Position numbers and translations under genes: made by a program
The notes under the pieces: model-generated
Databases searched by the model: none
Told to the model about the DNA's origin: nothing
The model's input: only the letters and a program-made list of their open reading frames with translations
Part shown: one piece after another, positions 45,050 through 57,153 of the stretch
Numbering within the stretch: the first letter of the stretch is position 1
Layout: each line of letters starts with the position of its first letter
Assembly (NCBI GenBank): GCA_019915135.1
Contig: JAHLMK010000010.1
Span: forward strand, 1,612,001-1,676,000
Source: Strobilurus pachycystidiatus
Lineage: Eukaryota; Basidiomycota; Agaricomycetes; Agaricales; Physalacriaceae
DNA length: 64,000 nt
Reading direction: 5' to 3'

Positions 45050-45950
45050 GTCGGTTACGTCATCGCAAGAACTTGTCTTCGGACTTACCTGGGTCGCGAC
45101 ATTATCATCTTCGCGGACGACGAATACGCCCACGCATACGACTTGAACTAGGGCTCTGGTCTTAGGCATCGATTGGGCGAGTGCGATTTGGATTGGCGTT
45201 CTGAGGCGCGAGACCTGACATCGATTGGCGTTCTTGTGTTCTGTTTTGAGGCGCGAGATCGTGCGTACACACCGACCTGACAACGATTCGGGTTTTTTAT
45301 ACGCGCGCACACGACAGGCATATCCATCGCCTTGACCTGCCGAATTCATCACCAAGGCCGGGACAGGGAATGCCGAAACAGAAATCGTCGGCGACGAGCG
45401 CGACGCGGAAGAAGCACGCTGCGAAGAAGGCTGGGCATGGGCCGGGGGAGGGCGATGGGGCTTCGGGGTCTAAGCGTGCGTTTTCAGATCTCTCTCTCTT
45501 TCCATCCGAGCATTGTTCTGTTCTGTCTATCCATCCATCGTCTCTCTTGTCATCAAAATCTTCTTCCTCGTCCCCTCATCCCCGAGTCGTTCCATCCATC
45601 GCTCGTCTCTCAGCATCCGATACTCGTTCTTTCTTCCATATATCCCTTCCATCTCTTCCTACGCTTCATCGTATCCAGGACTGATATCATTGTTCTCCAC
45701 CGTCACCCCAAACGCTCCCCAACGGACAAAAAGCACGCACGAAAAAGGAGAAAGCGGCGCTGAAGAGTGCGTCGCGGAAGAAGGTGTGCTTTTTTGCTGT
45801 GTCTGCTTTCCAGCCTGGCACCAATCCTTCCTGCGCTTTCCTTCCATCACGCCAATCCTACCAACTCCACTGCATCGATCCATTCTTACCTTACCACCTT
45901 CTGTAAATCCACCAATCCTACTTGCGGTTTCCTTCTCAACGTAGGGCACC
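45050..45950 (+). pseudogene. 5' fragment of the listerin gene (promoter, exons 1-2 and part of intron 2)
   Basis: Upstream part 45050-45369 shares GTACGTCATCGCAAGAACTTGT-like and GATTGGCGTT blocks with 49.0-49.3 kb. The exon 1 copy at 45370-45475 (MPKQKSSATSATRKKHAAKKAGHG) is nearly identical to the intact gene. The exon 2 copy at about 45700-45781 reads KEKAALKSASRKK. Intron 2 sequence resembles that of the 34-kb copy (TTTTTGCTGTGT) more than that of the intact gene, so these two copies may be closer to each other. Exons 3-15 are absent. Confidence 0.8.
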
Positions 45951-46100
45951 GGTTCGGGACATGGAATCCTTCCGAAGGGCGGTGCGAGCAAGAATCGTGG
46001 GGACCAAAAGCGGAGTTTACATTGTTGAAACTCCGTTACGAATGTTATAAAAGCGGGTTTGACAAGCGGCCGAGTTCATCATAAACTTGAATCACCCGAT

Positions 46101-46608
46101 ATGACGAATCAATATCCCGACATTGACGAGCACTATGTATGTTGGACCTCGAAGATCATTCTGCCATGAGGGCCTGACACGTTTGATCTAGAAAAAGACG
46201 AAATCTTTTCCATTCCAAGATGTGGAAGCAATCCGTCGCACATGGAATTCCAACAAACTCACCGGCACCAAGGAAGGGTGGTGCTGTGACTGGAGCCACT
46301 ACCCCCACCCGACCATGCTGCTTCCCGTGAAGTATTTTTACGATATGGGCGAGATGCAGATTTCAATACTGGGCCACTATGACCTGCACTGTGACGCGAG
46401 CGAACTGATCCCGTTCGAGTTCCACCTCGAGGATCCAGATCAGGTTGTCTTCCAAGTCCGGGATCACTATTACCACTATGACTACAATCGAAAGTCTCTC
46501 AAGTTTGTCGGAGAGTACGAGGACGCCAAGTCGGCCATGCGCTGCACCGACAGATGGAGGAAGGAGGAGAGACGCAGTCACACAGTCAAAGATGGTATGC
46601 ACTGCTGA
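46101..46608 (+). CDS. Unassigned small protein
   Basis: Two exons, 46101-46136 and 46192-46608, in frame; 150 aa. ATG 46101 lies about 55 bp after a TATA box (TTATAAAAGCGGG). Composition is rich in Tyr, His, Asp and Trp: GWCCDWSHYPHPTMLLPVKYF, FEFHLEDPDQVVFQVRDHYY, HYDYNRKSLKFVGEYEDA. No family, signal peptide or membrane helix. Intron border GTATGT...TCTAG. The region just upstream is the listerin 5' fragment. Confidence 0.55.
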
Positions 46609-47778
46609 TGGACCAGAGACTCCGCCGGGTTCGCGCGGAGGAGATCCTGGCGAGTGTCGGTACGATCAGTAGAATTTTTTTTGTTATCCCATCTACGTGT
46701 GTAAAACTGTCATCCACCGAAACCAGTGAAATTTTTGTTTTCGTGACACGTTGGAAGCTTAAGCCTGAGCGAGACGACACAGCTCTCACAGTCATCGCGG
46801 ATATCATATGTGAACGACGACGATCACAGCACTGGACATAGAACAGATCGATGAGATTTGTGGGCGACAGACATTTGCACCAGCCATACCTGCAGACAAC
46901 TAGCCTACACGGCGACCGGGGTACCATCACAGAAACGACTCGCGCGACGTGGGAGAGGAACACTAGACAGTGGAAGAGGGACACTGGACACTCGGGGACC
47001 ATGCTTCGAGGGCGTTAGCGCGCCAGCACCCGAGTTGAAGTGAGAAGTCAAGTTGCGGTCCGTGGGGAAATCATTTCAGACTCCGAAGCTCTGCTACTTC
47101 ACTCTCTGAACTCATCGTTCGACAGTGTCTGGCACTAATTCTTACTGTTTGTACTGCAACAATCTGTAGGTTGCTTTCAAACTATTTCTGCGCAACAAAT
47201 CGACCCGCATTGAATTCTTACAGTATTGTACTCGCCGCTCGCCACACTCGGTTCAGCGGCATTCGTGACTCGTGTAAAAGGATCAGCGCCTACCTGAGTG
47301 AGGGAATTTGATGTGGAGAATTGATGCCTGCAGGGAGGACAAGCAATTGATGGGTGTGGGTAGTCGTGGCTGATGCGATTGATGTGGAGAATGTGGCGCG
47401 TCCGGGTAGAGCGTCGAATTCTCGTGGCTTTGTCTCCTCTCACGTCCTCCAATAGAGCCAGAAACCATTCATAAAGTATATGAAGCTGATATGACACGGT
47501 GAGTGGCTATCACTGGCGAGAACCGAACGAAATTGCTCGTGCGCCACAAGTTCCACATCAAGACCTTTGCACCGCCGTAAGCGGACTCGGGTGGGAGAGT
47601 GCACGGCCCACACACTCCGCACAGCCCCTGCGGATGTGGCCACAACCCAAATTCGGATTCCGGGAGTGGTATATAAGGTGGGCAGAATTGGGGGGTAAGG
47701 ACATCATCCAGCACTCGGACAACAGCACAAACACAAACACATCTACGATCTCATTCCTTGTCTCAACCAAATTCTACC
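46609..47778. promoter_or_regulatory. Intergenic with dispersed repeats and the promoter of the 47.8-kb gene
   Basis: The dispersed GAAGTCAAGTTGCGGTCCGTG motif lies at 47036-47099. The bipartite motif is at 47379-47400 and 47541-47561, and its left half is at 47308-47323. The TATA box (GGTATATAAGGTGGG) is at about 47669, 110 bp before the ATG. Confidence 0.6.
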
Positions 47779-48477
47779 ATGTCCCGACCCGGATACGGAC
47801 CCGCCAAACCTGAAGATATTCGGGCCGTCATGGAAGCACATGACGCCGACCGAAAGACAATCAGAGAGAGTCTGGGGCTCGATGATCCCCAACGTATCCC
47901 TAATCTTGGACCCGATAACATTACCCTGGATGCGGATAACTACCACCTCATGTTTCACTCGAAGATCCTCCTTCCCGAGGACAGAGTGCGGTTGTCCGGT
48001 GGGAACACGGTTTTCTCGTTTGAAGACGATCCTTCAAAGGTGTACTGGCGCTCCGAAGTGCGGGACGAGGACTGGCCCATTGACCCGCAGTCACATCTTG
48101 GCCACGTATTCATCGATGCCGAGGTGACCGAATTCATGAGAAGCCGCGAAACCGCCGAGCGCGCCACACGGCGGGATGTCACAATCCGGTCTCTTGTCGG
48201 TTACAATCTGGAGGGAGACCTCCCTGGGAATGATATGTGCAAACAGTTCACCTGGGACTTCGAAATCGAAACGACATGGGAGGAGGATGTATACCCAATT
48301 CGGAGGGTGATCAGCGTCAAAAACACCATGCCTGATGGTGGCGCTAGGTTGATGGAACGTTTCTGGAATGAGCCTAAAGAGCTTGGGAAGGACGGTAAAC
48401 AAACGCAGGCTTGGCGTGAATTCCAATATATGATAGAATTCTACATGCTAGAATGGTCTCCTTCGATCGCGCCGTGA
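47779..48477 (+). CDS. Unassigned protein
   Basis: Intronless, 232 aa, starting MSRPGYGPAKPEDIRAVMEA. The frame is open seven codons further upstream, but only this Met is an ATG. The body is charged and beta-rich: NYHLMFHSKILLPEDRVRL, SKVYWRSEVRDEDWPID, DVTIRSLVGYNLEGDLPG, FTWDFEIETTWEEDVYPIRR, WREFQYMIEFYMLEW. No known family, signal peptide or membrane helix. Promoter organisation (TATA at 47669, bipartite motif about 220 bp upstream) is shared with the gene at 44475. Confidence 0.6.
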   Translation: MSRPGYGPAKPEDIRAVMEAHDADRKTIRESLGLDDPQRIPNLGPDNITLDADNYHLMFHSKILLPEDRVRLSGGNTVFSFEDDPSKVYWRSEVRDEDWPIDPQSHLGHVFIDAEVTEFMRSRETAERATRRDVTIRSLVGYNLEGDLPGNDMCKQFTWDFEIETTWEEDVYPIRRVISVKNTMPDGGARLMERFWNEPKELGKDGKQTQAWREFQYMIEFYMLEWSPSIAP

Positions 48478-49313
48478 TTCAGCTGGCCTAGAACTTTCTG
48501 TCTCATGAATTCTCTTTCTACTTACATACATCCTGTTTCCCAAAGTGTACTACTACATCCTATAGAACGCATTTTCTTTTGAAAGCGTCCTCCTCCGGTG
48601 GTGTCCGGCTGTTGTATTTCTCGAACTGGCTTGGTTTCAATTAGTACGATGTCCGAAGAACGTACTCGTTCCGAAGCCCCGAGCAGGGGTTTCCTGTGCT
48701 TGAGGACCCATGGTTTGGTAGGAGCTGGATCTGGAATTGACGTTGGGAAGTAATACAACAACGGTAGAGCTGAGGATTTGGGTGATGAGCCCTCTGCGGC
48801 TTATTTTCCGACGTAAGTTCAGGTCCCGGGGTGAGCTTTGCTCTCGAGTAAGGACAGCCTGTAAGGCGTGGAACGCGTGGCGATGGATTTGGGTGGGTGT
48901 TGGCGCGAGGGCCTGAGACCGAAATGTGCACTTGCTCGTCGAAGTTAGAAGAGAACTCGGCATCACCCGGCACCGAGGCCCGATACCCGATCGAGTCATT
49001 GTGCCGTACGTCATCGCAAGAAACTTGTTTTCGGACCGTCACTACTACTTTACCGGTCGCCATTTATCTCATCTTTCCGCGAGGACGACGCGTGCAACAG
49101 ACCGACGGAATCGACGACTGGATTGGCGACACAGCATCAATTGGCGTTTTGAGGCGTGAAGAAGGTGCGTCCGTCCGTCCGACACTGATTTGAGTTTGGT
49201 TCTGATCCTAGACATACACGCCAGGCATCCAACTAGCTTGTCCATATCGCGCGCACTAGGTTGTACATATCGCACGTCTAATCCTGGACTGGCACACATA
49301 AGCCTACACGGGG
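48478..49313. promoter_or_regulatory. Upstream region of the listerin gene
   Basis: 836 bp. The part 48995-49313 is the segment duplicated at 33757-34113 and 45050-45369. A minus frame at 48641-49063 is open but has no known domain. Confidence 0.55.
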
Positions 49314-52300
49314 ATGCCGAAACAGAAATCGTCGGCGACGAGCGCGACGCGGAAGAAGCACGCTGCGAAGAAGGCTGGGCATGGAGAGGGCGAGGGTGCA
49401 TCGGGGTCTAAACGTGCGTTTCCAGATCTCTCTCTCTCTCTCTCCATCCATCCATCCGAGCGTTGTTTCGTCCCGTCCCCGAAAGTCCTTCGTCGTACCA
49501 TCGTTTCGCTCCGTCCATACCGCCCAATCCTATCCCATCCGCCTACCACCGCATCTATCCTATCCATCCATCGTCCATTTCCTACGCTCCATCGTCCTAT
49601 ATCGCATATACTTCCTACCGGCTTCCTTCTACGCGCAAACACTGACATATCCATCCATCCAGCGTCACCCCAAACGCTCCCGAACGGCCAAAAAGCGAGA
49701 ACGAAAAAGGAGAAAGCGGCGTTGAAGAGCGCGCCAAGGAAGAAGGTGTGTACTCTTTTCCAAACACCCTTTTCCGCACCAATCCATCCTACCACCAATA
49801 CATCCTTGGCTCTCTTGATCAACACCTAACACTAACACTAACACTAACCTACTCCCACAGGTATACATCCCCCCAACCAAACCGCTCCCCGCGCGGCCCG
49901 ACCCGCTCGACATCCTCCTCCCACACTACACGACCCTAAACGGAGCGGACCCGGAGTTGGTCGTGACGCTGCGGAACCTGGGGAAGAAGAGCGTTGTTAC
50001 GCGGGGGAGGGGTGTTGAGGATGTGGGGGGGTGGTTGAGGGCGAGGGCGAGGGCGAGGTTTACCGAGATGAGTGGGGGGGAGGAGGGACGGGGTGGGGGA
50101 GATGGACATGGAGAAGAAGGAGAAGAAGGCGGGGGAATGGACGGCGAGACAGAGCTCGTCCTTCGGGTATGGACGCACCACGCGCCCGCGCTGCTCACAC
50201 ACCCCGCGCGGAGGCTGCGGTACGCGGCTGCGGGGGTCATGAACGCCGTCGTCAAGATCCGCGGGGGCCTCAGACTCCTCGTGGGGGAAGAGGAAAGGGA
50301 GGAAGTGGATTCAGACCTGGTGGGCGCGTGGTGCCTGGCGGCGCACGATGCGGATAGGGGCGTGGCGGGTGTGGGGAGGGAGGGGTGGGGTGTGGTCGTT
50401 GATTACGTCACGGCACCATCGCCTGCATCCACACCGCCTCATTCCTCTTCGTCTACGCTCAAGTCACTTCCGACGTTTTTGCTCCGCGCGATATCGGATC
50501 CCTTGGCGACGTATGCGTCGATGGAAGGAGGAGTGGGAGGGGTGGACGAGGAAGAAGAGAGCGAGGAGGATCGGAAGGCGCGCGTGAGGGTTGGGGCGCT
50601 TGGTGGGGTGGGTTGGGGTGTTGGTGAGTCTGACGTTTCTTTGCTTTCAGTGTCAGGCGCTGTTTTTTTCGTTCTTTGTCCTTTCGCTGATCTGTTCTCA
50701 AATTCCTTTTGATTGCTCCATATACTAACGATTCACTCGCAGCGAAGGACCTCGTCCCGTCCGTGCCCTCCGCCGTATGGGAGCACTTGGGCGAGCCTGG
50801 GCAGCCGGGGGTAAGGAAGGCGGCGTGGGGCGTCGTGGGTGCGTTGGGGAGGAAGGGGTATTGGGTGTCCGAGAAGAAGAAAGAGGCGGCCGAGAATCGT
50901 GACGAGAAGGAGGGTGAAGAGACGGAACTTCGCGAGCAAGACCAAGACCAAGAAGTCGGCGAGGAGCAAGAAGGAGACGGGGAGCAGGCACGAGAGCCGG
51001 AATGGGCGCCGCGGACGATCCTGGCGCATGCGTGGGCGGAGCGCGACGCGGGCGTGTGCGGGGTGATGTGGGGTGCGGTGTTGCGCGTCGTCGCTGGTGC
51101 GTGTCCATCTCCTCTGAGGCGTCTTTTCGTTTTTCCTCTGACACTCACGTTTTGCACATACATAGACACACCCACCGCGTGGACGCCGGCGCTGTTCGCC
51201 GACTTTGTGCGGTTCGTGGGGGAGACGGGCGCGGGCGGGGCGTACCCTGCTGTTGTGGTGGTTGTTAGTACTGTTGAGGGGGAGGTTAGTGTTTTGGCTG
51301 GGCTGGGTTTTCTTTTTCGCGGTTTTTTTTTGGGGGGGGGGGCGCTGTTCGGGAGTCGTGGTTTATCAATTCGCGGTTGGCGCCAGCCAGGGACACATGG
51401 CTATGGTCATGTCTTTCTTTTTCACGTTTCTACGTTCTCGGCTTTTGTTGACTCGTTCGGTCGTAGATCCTGCACCCGCACCTCCCCGCGCTGTTCGACG
51501 CCATCTGGACCGGAGTTGGGAGGGCTGGTAAGGGGGAACAGGTGGTGGAGTGTGTGTGGGAGGTGGGGGGGTTGGTTAGGCGGCGGTTCGGGGCGGCACA
51601 GTCGTCATCAGCAAACTCGGCACAAACGGACGTCGCTGCGCTCCTATCCCACAACCTCACGCGCACCCTCTCCTCATCCGTGCCGAGCAAGCGTGTGGGC
51701 GAGATCCTGCGCAACGCGCACGTGGATGTGCCGGTAAGGGATATCGTGGGGTGCGGGGATGTGGTGGGGCTGGTGCAAGGGCTGGGAGATGAGGGGGTGA
51801 GGCGGGAGGTGTGGGGTGAGGCTGTGAGGCGGTTGGAGGGGGAGTTGAGTGAGGCTCGTGTTGGTGAAGAGGGGAATGGGGAAGGGTGGGGTGCGCGTGT
51901 GGTACAGGGGATGTTGGATACGGATGGTGTTGCGGGTGAAGACGTCCTCGTGAGTACCTTCCCTTCTTTTAGAACAGCCTACTGACACGCGCGAGCTCCA
52001 GCCGCTCGTGCGCGCACACGCGCTGCGCATTCTTAGCGCGCCAACGCCGCTGGCGCGGACGCTGGTGGGGAATGTGCCGGAGACGTGGGGGGTGTTCGTA
52101 CGCGCTGTCCGGGATGCGGATGCGGACGGTGCGGGTGTGGGGCGCTTGATGGACGTTGCGCCGCCCCGGGACGGGGACGGGTGGGCCCGGGAGGACGAGG
52201 CGCTGGATGATATCGTCTTGCGGCTCGTCCAGAACCGCACCCAACCCCACGTGGTACAACGCCTCCTCCAAAACCCTCAAGTCCTCCTCACGCAGGCGGG

Positions 52301-55300
52301 GTGGGACGCTGTCCTCGGGTCGGTGGATGATAGCGAATTGGGCGCGATCCCGCCCGAGTCGGGGTTACTACCGGAGTGGGTTGTGCCGAGGGTGTTTTTC
52401 CTCCCGCAGCGGGTGAAGGGGGGGATGAAGGGGGGGTTGTTGGAGGGGAAGGGGAAGGAGGGTGCGAGGGGGGTGATTTTGGGGCGGTTGAGGGGGATGG
52501 TCTTTGGGGGTGGTGGGGAAGGGGAAGAAGGGGAAGGTGGGAAACAGGGGGAAGAAGGGACAGGGACAGGGGTGAGTGAGGAGGATTTGGTGAGGATGGC
52601 AGGCGAGGCGGGGGTGAGGGGGTGGGATTTGGTTGATCCCCCTCCCACCGGGACGACACCGAGGTTCTGGAGGCTGGTTGTGTTGCTGTGCGTGCATGAC
52701 CGGGGTGGGATCGAGGGCAGGTGGGCGTGGGTTGTCAGGGGTGTGCTGGCGTATGAAGGTGCGTTGCTGACCCGTTTGAAGGGATGGGGTGCTGATGATG
52801 GGTGGTTTGGTAGAGTCCTTGCGTTCGACCGAACGGGACCAGGATCTTGAACGGACGAAGGCGGTGTCGGTGTACCTCCTCACGCACGCGCCTAGAGCGG
52901 AGCTGGAGCGGGTCTTGGATGAGCTTGTGCAGCGATCCGAGGAGGAGGAGGAGGATGGGAGGGTGGTGGAGCGGGTGCTTGTGCAGGTTCTTTCTGACGC
53001 GAACTTAAACTCTTCTGACGCGGGGGAGAAGAACGACACGCTGCGCACTAATGAGGAGAAGAAGCTGCGCGAGAAATGGACCGCGGCAGCGCGCACGGGA
53101 GGGAGGCGGGGTGTGGTTTTGGGGATCATGCGCGGGTTGGGAGCGGGGGGAGGTGGGGTGGGGATGGAGATGGAGAGGTGGAGGGAGGGGATCGCTGCTG
53201 ATGTGGGTGTTGTCATTGGTGCTGCGGGTTCGAGGGGTGAGTTGACTTCACTATTTCTTTTCGTTGTGTCGTTCCCTTTGGTTGGTTGGTTAGAACCCGA
53301 TGCCAACGCTCCCCACAGGTCCGACCCCGCGCGACCTAGTCTGGTCCATCCGGAAGCTGCTCGCGCTGGCGCCGCGCGAGGAGAGCGGCGAGGCGTTCTT
53401 GAGCGCGCAGAGGGGCGTGGGCGTCTTGAGGGCGGTGGAGGGTGTCTTGATGGGCGGTGAGTGGACCTCTCTTCGTTTGATTTGGTGGGAGACGTTGTCG
53501 ACGTGCTGGGATTTGAACGTGAGCTGACGCTTTCGCTCTAGATGATGACGACGACGAAGCAGCAGAAGAACTGGAGCGGCTCCTGCCGGAGATCCTCCTC
53601 CCGCTCCTGCCTGTGCTGCAGACGGTCCCGGGGAGGCATTGGGAGGTTGTGTGGGGTGTGGTAAGGGGGCTTGGTGAGTGCGGTTATTACCTCATTGGTG
53701 TGAGTGTTGACTCGGCGTTCTTCTAGGCGACGAAACAGTCGACGAAGATGCCACCCCGATCCCGATCCTGCGCCTCATCCTCGCCCTGGACGCCTGCGAG
53801 AGCCGGTGGTTGAGGGAGGAATGGGGTGTCGTGAGAGGGGAGGTGATCAAGGGCGTTTGGGGGGTCCTCACTGCCTCTACACATGAGGAGGAGACGGTGT
53901 TGATGGCTTTGCGGATTGTTCGATCCGGGTCCGGGTCCGGGGATATGGATCTAGGGAAGCTCCTGCCGCTGTTCCATACCTCGGGTGGAGTGAGGGTGGT
54001 GAGGGAGGCGTGGCCGTTGCTTGTGCGTGCGGCGGGGCGGTGGACTGAGGAGAGGGTTTTGGAGGCTGCTTTGGAGGTGGATGGGGAGGAAGGGGAGGGG
54101 AGGGAGTGGATCCCCAAGGGGATCTGGGACGTCATTACCCCACCGGCGGCGGACGACGACGAACCGGACGAAGCGCGGACGTTCACGCGCCTAACGGCTT
54201 ACCTGATCCTCTTCGCGCTTTTTGGTGGTGCGTCGCTCAAGGTCCGGGAACGGTATACTGAGGAGGTGAGGGAGAGGGGAAGGGGTGTGGTTGGGGCGTT
54301 TATGGCGTTGGTGGGTGGGGAGGGGTTGCTTGGGTGGGGGGAAGGAGGGAAGGGGAAGGGGTGGGATGTGGGCGGGTGGGAGGTTGGGGAGTTTGTTGTC
54401 GAGTGTGCGTTGTCTTTCTTTCTTTCTATCGTCCCCACCCACCTCCTTTCCTCCCTTTACTTTTTGGACGCTGTGTTAATACCCCATCAGTATACGAACC
54501 CTCCCCCGAGCTGCGCGTCCTCGCCGCACACGCGTATCACACCTTCCTGCGGACGCTCCCGGGGTTGGCGTATTCATATGTGAATGATGAGATGCGGAAG
54601 GACCGGGAGGGGGAGAGGAGGGTGAGGGAGTGGACTGCGCGGTGGGTGAGTCCGGGGTTGGTTAGGGGGGAGGTCGGGGGTCTGAACCTTCCGCGAGAGG
54701 GTACGTGTTTTCACTTTTTTGTTTTGGGCTTCTTGCTTGTGCTGAGTGTGGTGTCCTGATGCTTAGGAATAGACCTGACGGACGCGACGTTCAAGATCCG
54801 GGTGACGGCGTCGCAGGAGGTCATCGCGACGTATATCGTGGACGAGCATGAGCTGGAGATGAGGGTGCGGATACCGCAGGAGTGGCCCCTTAAGAGGATG
54901 GAGGTTGGGGGTGGGAGGGTTTTGGTGCGTGCGATGTCTCTAGTTCCTTCGTGTCGTGAACCCTTGGGTCTTGCACCCTGTTAAATCTTGGCTTTTGGTC
55001 GCTAACACTCCCCTCCCTCCCCAGGTCGGCGTCGACCCGGAGCGCTTCCGCCGCTGGGTCCTCTCCGTGCAGCAGCTCCTGTGGAAAGGACACCGGTTGG
55101 AGGAAGGGCTGAGGTTGTTCAAGCGGAATGCGGAGGCGCATTTTGAGGGGAAGGAGGAGTGCGCGGTTTGTTATTCGTGAGTTTCTAATGCTTTCTTTCG
55201 TCCTCGGTTTCGTGTTTCGTTCCTCGTTCCTCGGTTTCGTACTTCGTCCTTCGTCCGTTGTGGTCTGTTTTCGTTCTTTTTCGTTCTTCGTTGTGGCGTT

Positions 55301-55482
55301 GTGGAGGTCTTGCTAACGTCCCACACCCCCACGCACCTAGGATCATATCCCTCACGGACGCGTCCCTTCCCACGCGCCCCTGCCGGACGTGCAAGAACCG
55401 CTTCCATGCTGGGTGTTTGTATAAGTGGTTTAGCACGAGTCATAGTAGTCGGTGTCCGTTGTGTCGGAGTGAGATGGTTTAG
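49314..55482 (+). CDS. LTN1: Listerin, E3 ubiquitin ligase of ribosome-associated quality control
   Basis: Ubiquitinates nascent chains stuck on 60S subunits. Fifteen exons: 49314-49413, 49663-49745, 49861-50623, 50743-51096, 51166-51284, 51467-51949, 52002-52758, 52814-53236, 53319-53456, 53542-53673, 53727-54404, 54491-54700, 54767-54924, 55025-55176, 55341-55482. They join in frame to 1,564 codons (1,563 aa), very close to the yeast protein. N-terminus MPKQKSSATSATRKKHAAKK; conserved N-terminal domain with YTTLNGADPELVVTLRNLGKKS and LRVWTHHAPALLTHPARRLR; long helical-repeat middle; C-terminal RWD-like part (TFKIRVTASQEVIATYIVD, EWPLKRMEV, LSVQQLLW) and a RING with CAVC, CRTC, FHAGC and CPLC (C4HC3). 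Coding strand is G-rich with acidic/glycine inserts (residues about 112-140 and 420-450). Confidence 0.93.
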
Positions 55483-55995
55483 GTGTGGTGGGATGGAGGG
55501 ATGGGGTGGTGTATTATCTATTTATTTTCGTGATTATCGGACTTACAAGCAGTAGTTGTAGAGTTTCGTTCATCGCGTGAATTCCCTGACGATTGCACTC
55601 AGAGATTGATTGGGTTTGTATGAACACAGGTAATGGGAGGCAAGGGAGGATGGAGAGGGACGAGACGAAACAGTCGACGCGGGGTTCATCTGGAGCGGGG
55701 GTGGGGTGCTGGACTGGGTTGAACTTCTGCGTAGGTTTGAGTCAATAAGTTGTACATTTCGTTGTCGGTAGACAACCCTACTGCCTTGAGTCCAGTAATT
55801 GCAAAAGGCGCCGCTACTTGAGTCTTGTACTCCATAATGGGTAACTTGATCGGATTCGCGGCGGTGTCCATTGGTAAGAGGGCTGTGATTATGGCTGTAC
55901 TTCATGGCAGCACAGCCCTCTTCAAAACCGTTCAATAAACTATAAAGGCATCAGTCGCAGCACAGTTCATTAAACACCACCCACTTTCCTCAGCG
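55483..55995. promoter_or_regulatory. Listerin 3' flank and promoter of the next gene
   Basis: A TATA-like ACTATAAAGGC at about 55938, 58 bp before the next ATG. Nothing else recognised. Confidence 0.5.
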
Positions 55996-57153
55996 ATGTC
56001 TTCCTCCACTAGCAGTGTTTGCTTACCCTTGGCAGGCACAGATGTCAGACAAGACGATAATTTTCGGCTTCCCGATAGCGAATACTCAGGATACTGCCTG
56101 GACAACTTTTTCGCTGATTACAACAAGGAGCATGCAACCGGGGACAGAGAATTGTCGGGGAAATACTTCGAGACAGATCTCTACGAGCAGGAGTACCCAC
56201 TTTCCTCAGCGTTGTTTTCCTCCACACAGGAGGCCAATTCCCCGCTTCACGATCGCGAACACGATCCGTTGTCCTTCCTGGAAATTTTTTGCGCTGATGA
56301 CAACGAGGAACATCTAACCGGGCAAGACTTGAGGGCATCTCTCTACGAACAGGCTGATACCGATGATCACCCCATATCCCCAGCGATGTCTGCCTTCACT
56401 AGCAGCGTTCATTACTCACAATGCCCACCTATCCCAAACACGGATCCCGCACAAGTGACCAATTTTCTGCTGCCCCCCAATCGCGAATATCCGTTCTTCG
56501 TCCTGGAAAAGTTCCTCGCTGATTACAACAAGGCACATACAGCTCGATGTGGACTCGGAGCACTGTCATGGGAGATCTGGAAGGAAAAGGTCTACTCGGA
56601 GAAGTATACCCATGATCCCGCGGGATGCGTGGCAAAATACGACCTCCAAGCAGACGAATGCATCGAGTTCATCGCTTCTACAATATCCTTTAAGCCTGGT
56701 TCCATTTGGTCTGATATAGAGGAGACAGAGCGGCAGCGGTGGTTCAGATGGTGGGGCAAGACACTCCAGCAAATCATGGACAGTCCGTCCCGGGTCCAGA
56801 GCTTCAAACGCTTGAATGTAACCACTACCAAAAGCACGACGATACGCGACTATTGGGAGCCAGACAGGTTCCACGCGTACTTCATTTTCTCGCAAATGCT
56901 GCACCCAGTCTGTGTGCGCTTCGAATTTGCCACCGGCAAAATTCGTCTCATCGCCTTATACACCAACCCGGTAAAGGACCAATTCAAAACAGACGGCGAA
57001 AACCCTGTGATCGAGCTGGCGCCCGGCTGGCACTGGTATGCATGGATGAAGAGTCTCGTTTCCGGCAAACTTGAAGTTTGGGAAGACGGGTCACACTCCT
57101 CCGAGACTCGAATTCTGGACGATATTGAGCCATGTATCCTTCCTAAAGAGTAG
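55996..57153 (+). CDS. Unassigned protein with a threefold N-terminal repeat
   Basis: Intronless, 385 aa, not recognised. Residues about 20-195 contain three related units. Unit 1: NFRLPDSEYSGYCLDNFFAD, then YNKEHATG. Unit 2: SPLHDREHDPLSFLEIFCAD, then DNEEHLTG. Unit 3: FLLPPNREYPFFVLEKFLAD, then YNKAHTAR. The pattern is an acidic/aromatic turn followed by LExFxADYNKEH. The C-terminal half is globular, with WSDIEETERQRWFRWWGKTL, CVRFEFATGKIRLIALYTNP and APGWHWYAWMKSLVSG. No signal peptide or membrane helix. The start is the first ATG after the TATA box. Confidence 0.6.
   Translation: MSSSTSSVCLPLAGTDVRQDDNFRLPDSEYSGYCLDNFFADYNKEHATGDRELSGKYFETDLYEQEYPLSSALFSSTQEANSPLHDREHDPLSFLEIFCADDNEEHLTGQDLRASLYEQADTDDHPISPAMSAFTSSVHYSQCPPIPNTDPAQVTNFLLPPNREYPFFVLEKFLADYNKAHTARCGLGALSWEIWKEKVYSEKYTHDPAGCVAKYDLQADECIEFIASTISFKPGSIWSDIEETERQRWFRWWGKTLQQIMDSPSRVQSFKRLNVTTTKSTTIRDYWEPDRFHAYFIFSQMLHPVCVRFEFATGKIRLIALYTNPVKDQFKTDGENPVIELAPGWHWYAWMKSLVSGKLEVWEDGSHSSETRILDDIEPCILPKE

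Noticed and set aside
50459..51175. 238-codon minus frame inside the listerin gene
   Set aside because: Serine/arginine/proline-rich antisense shadow of a G-rich coding strand.
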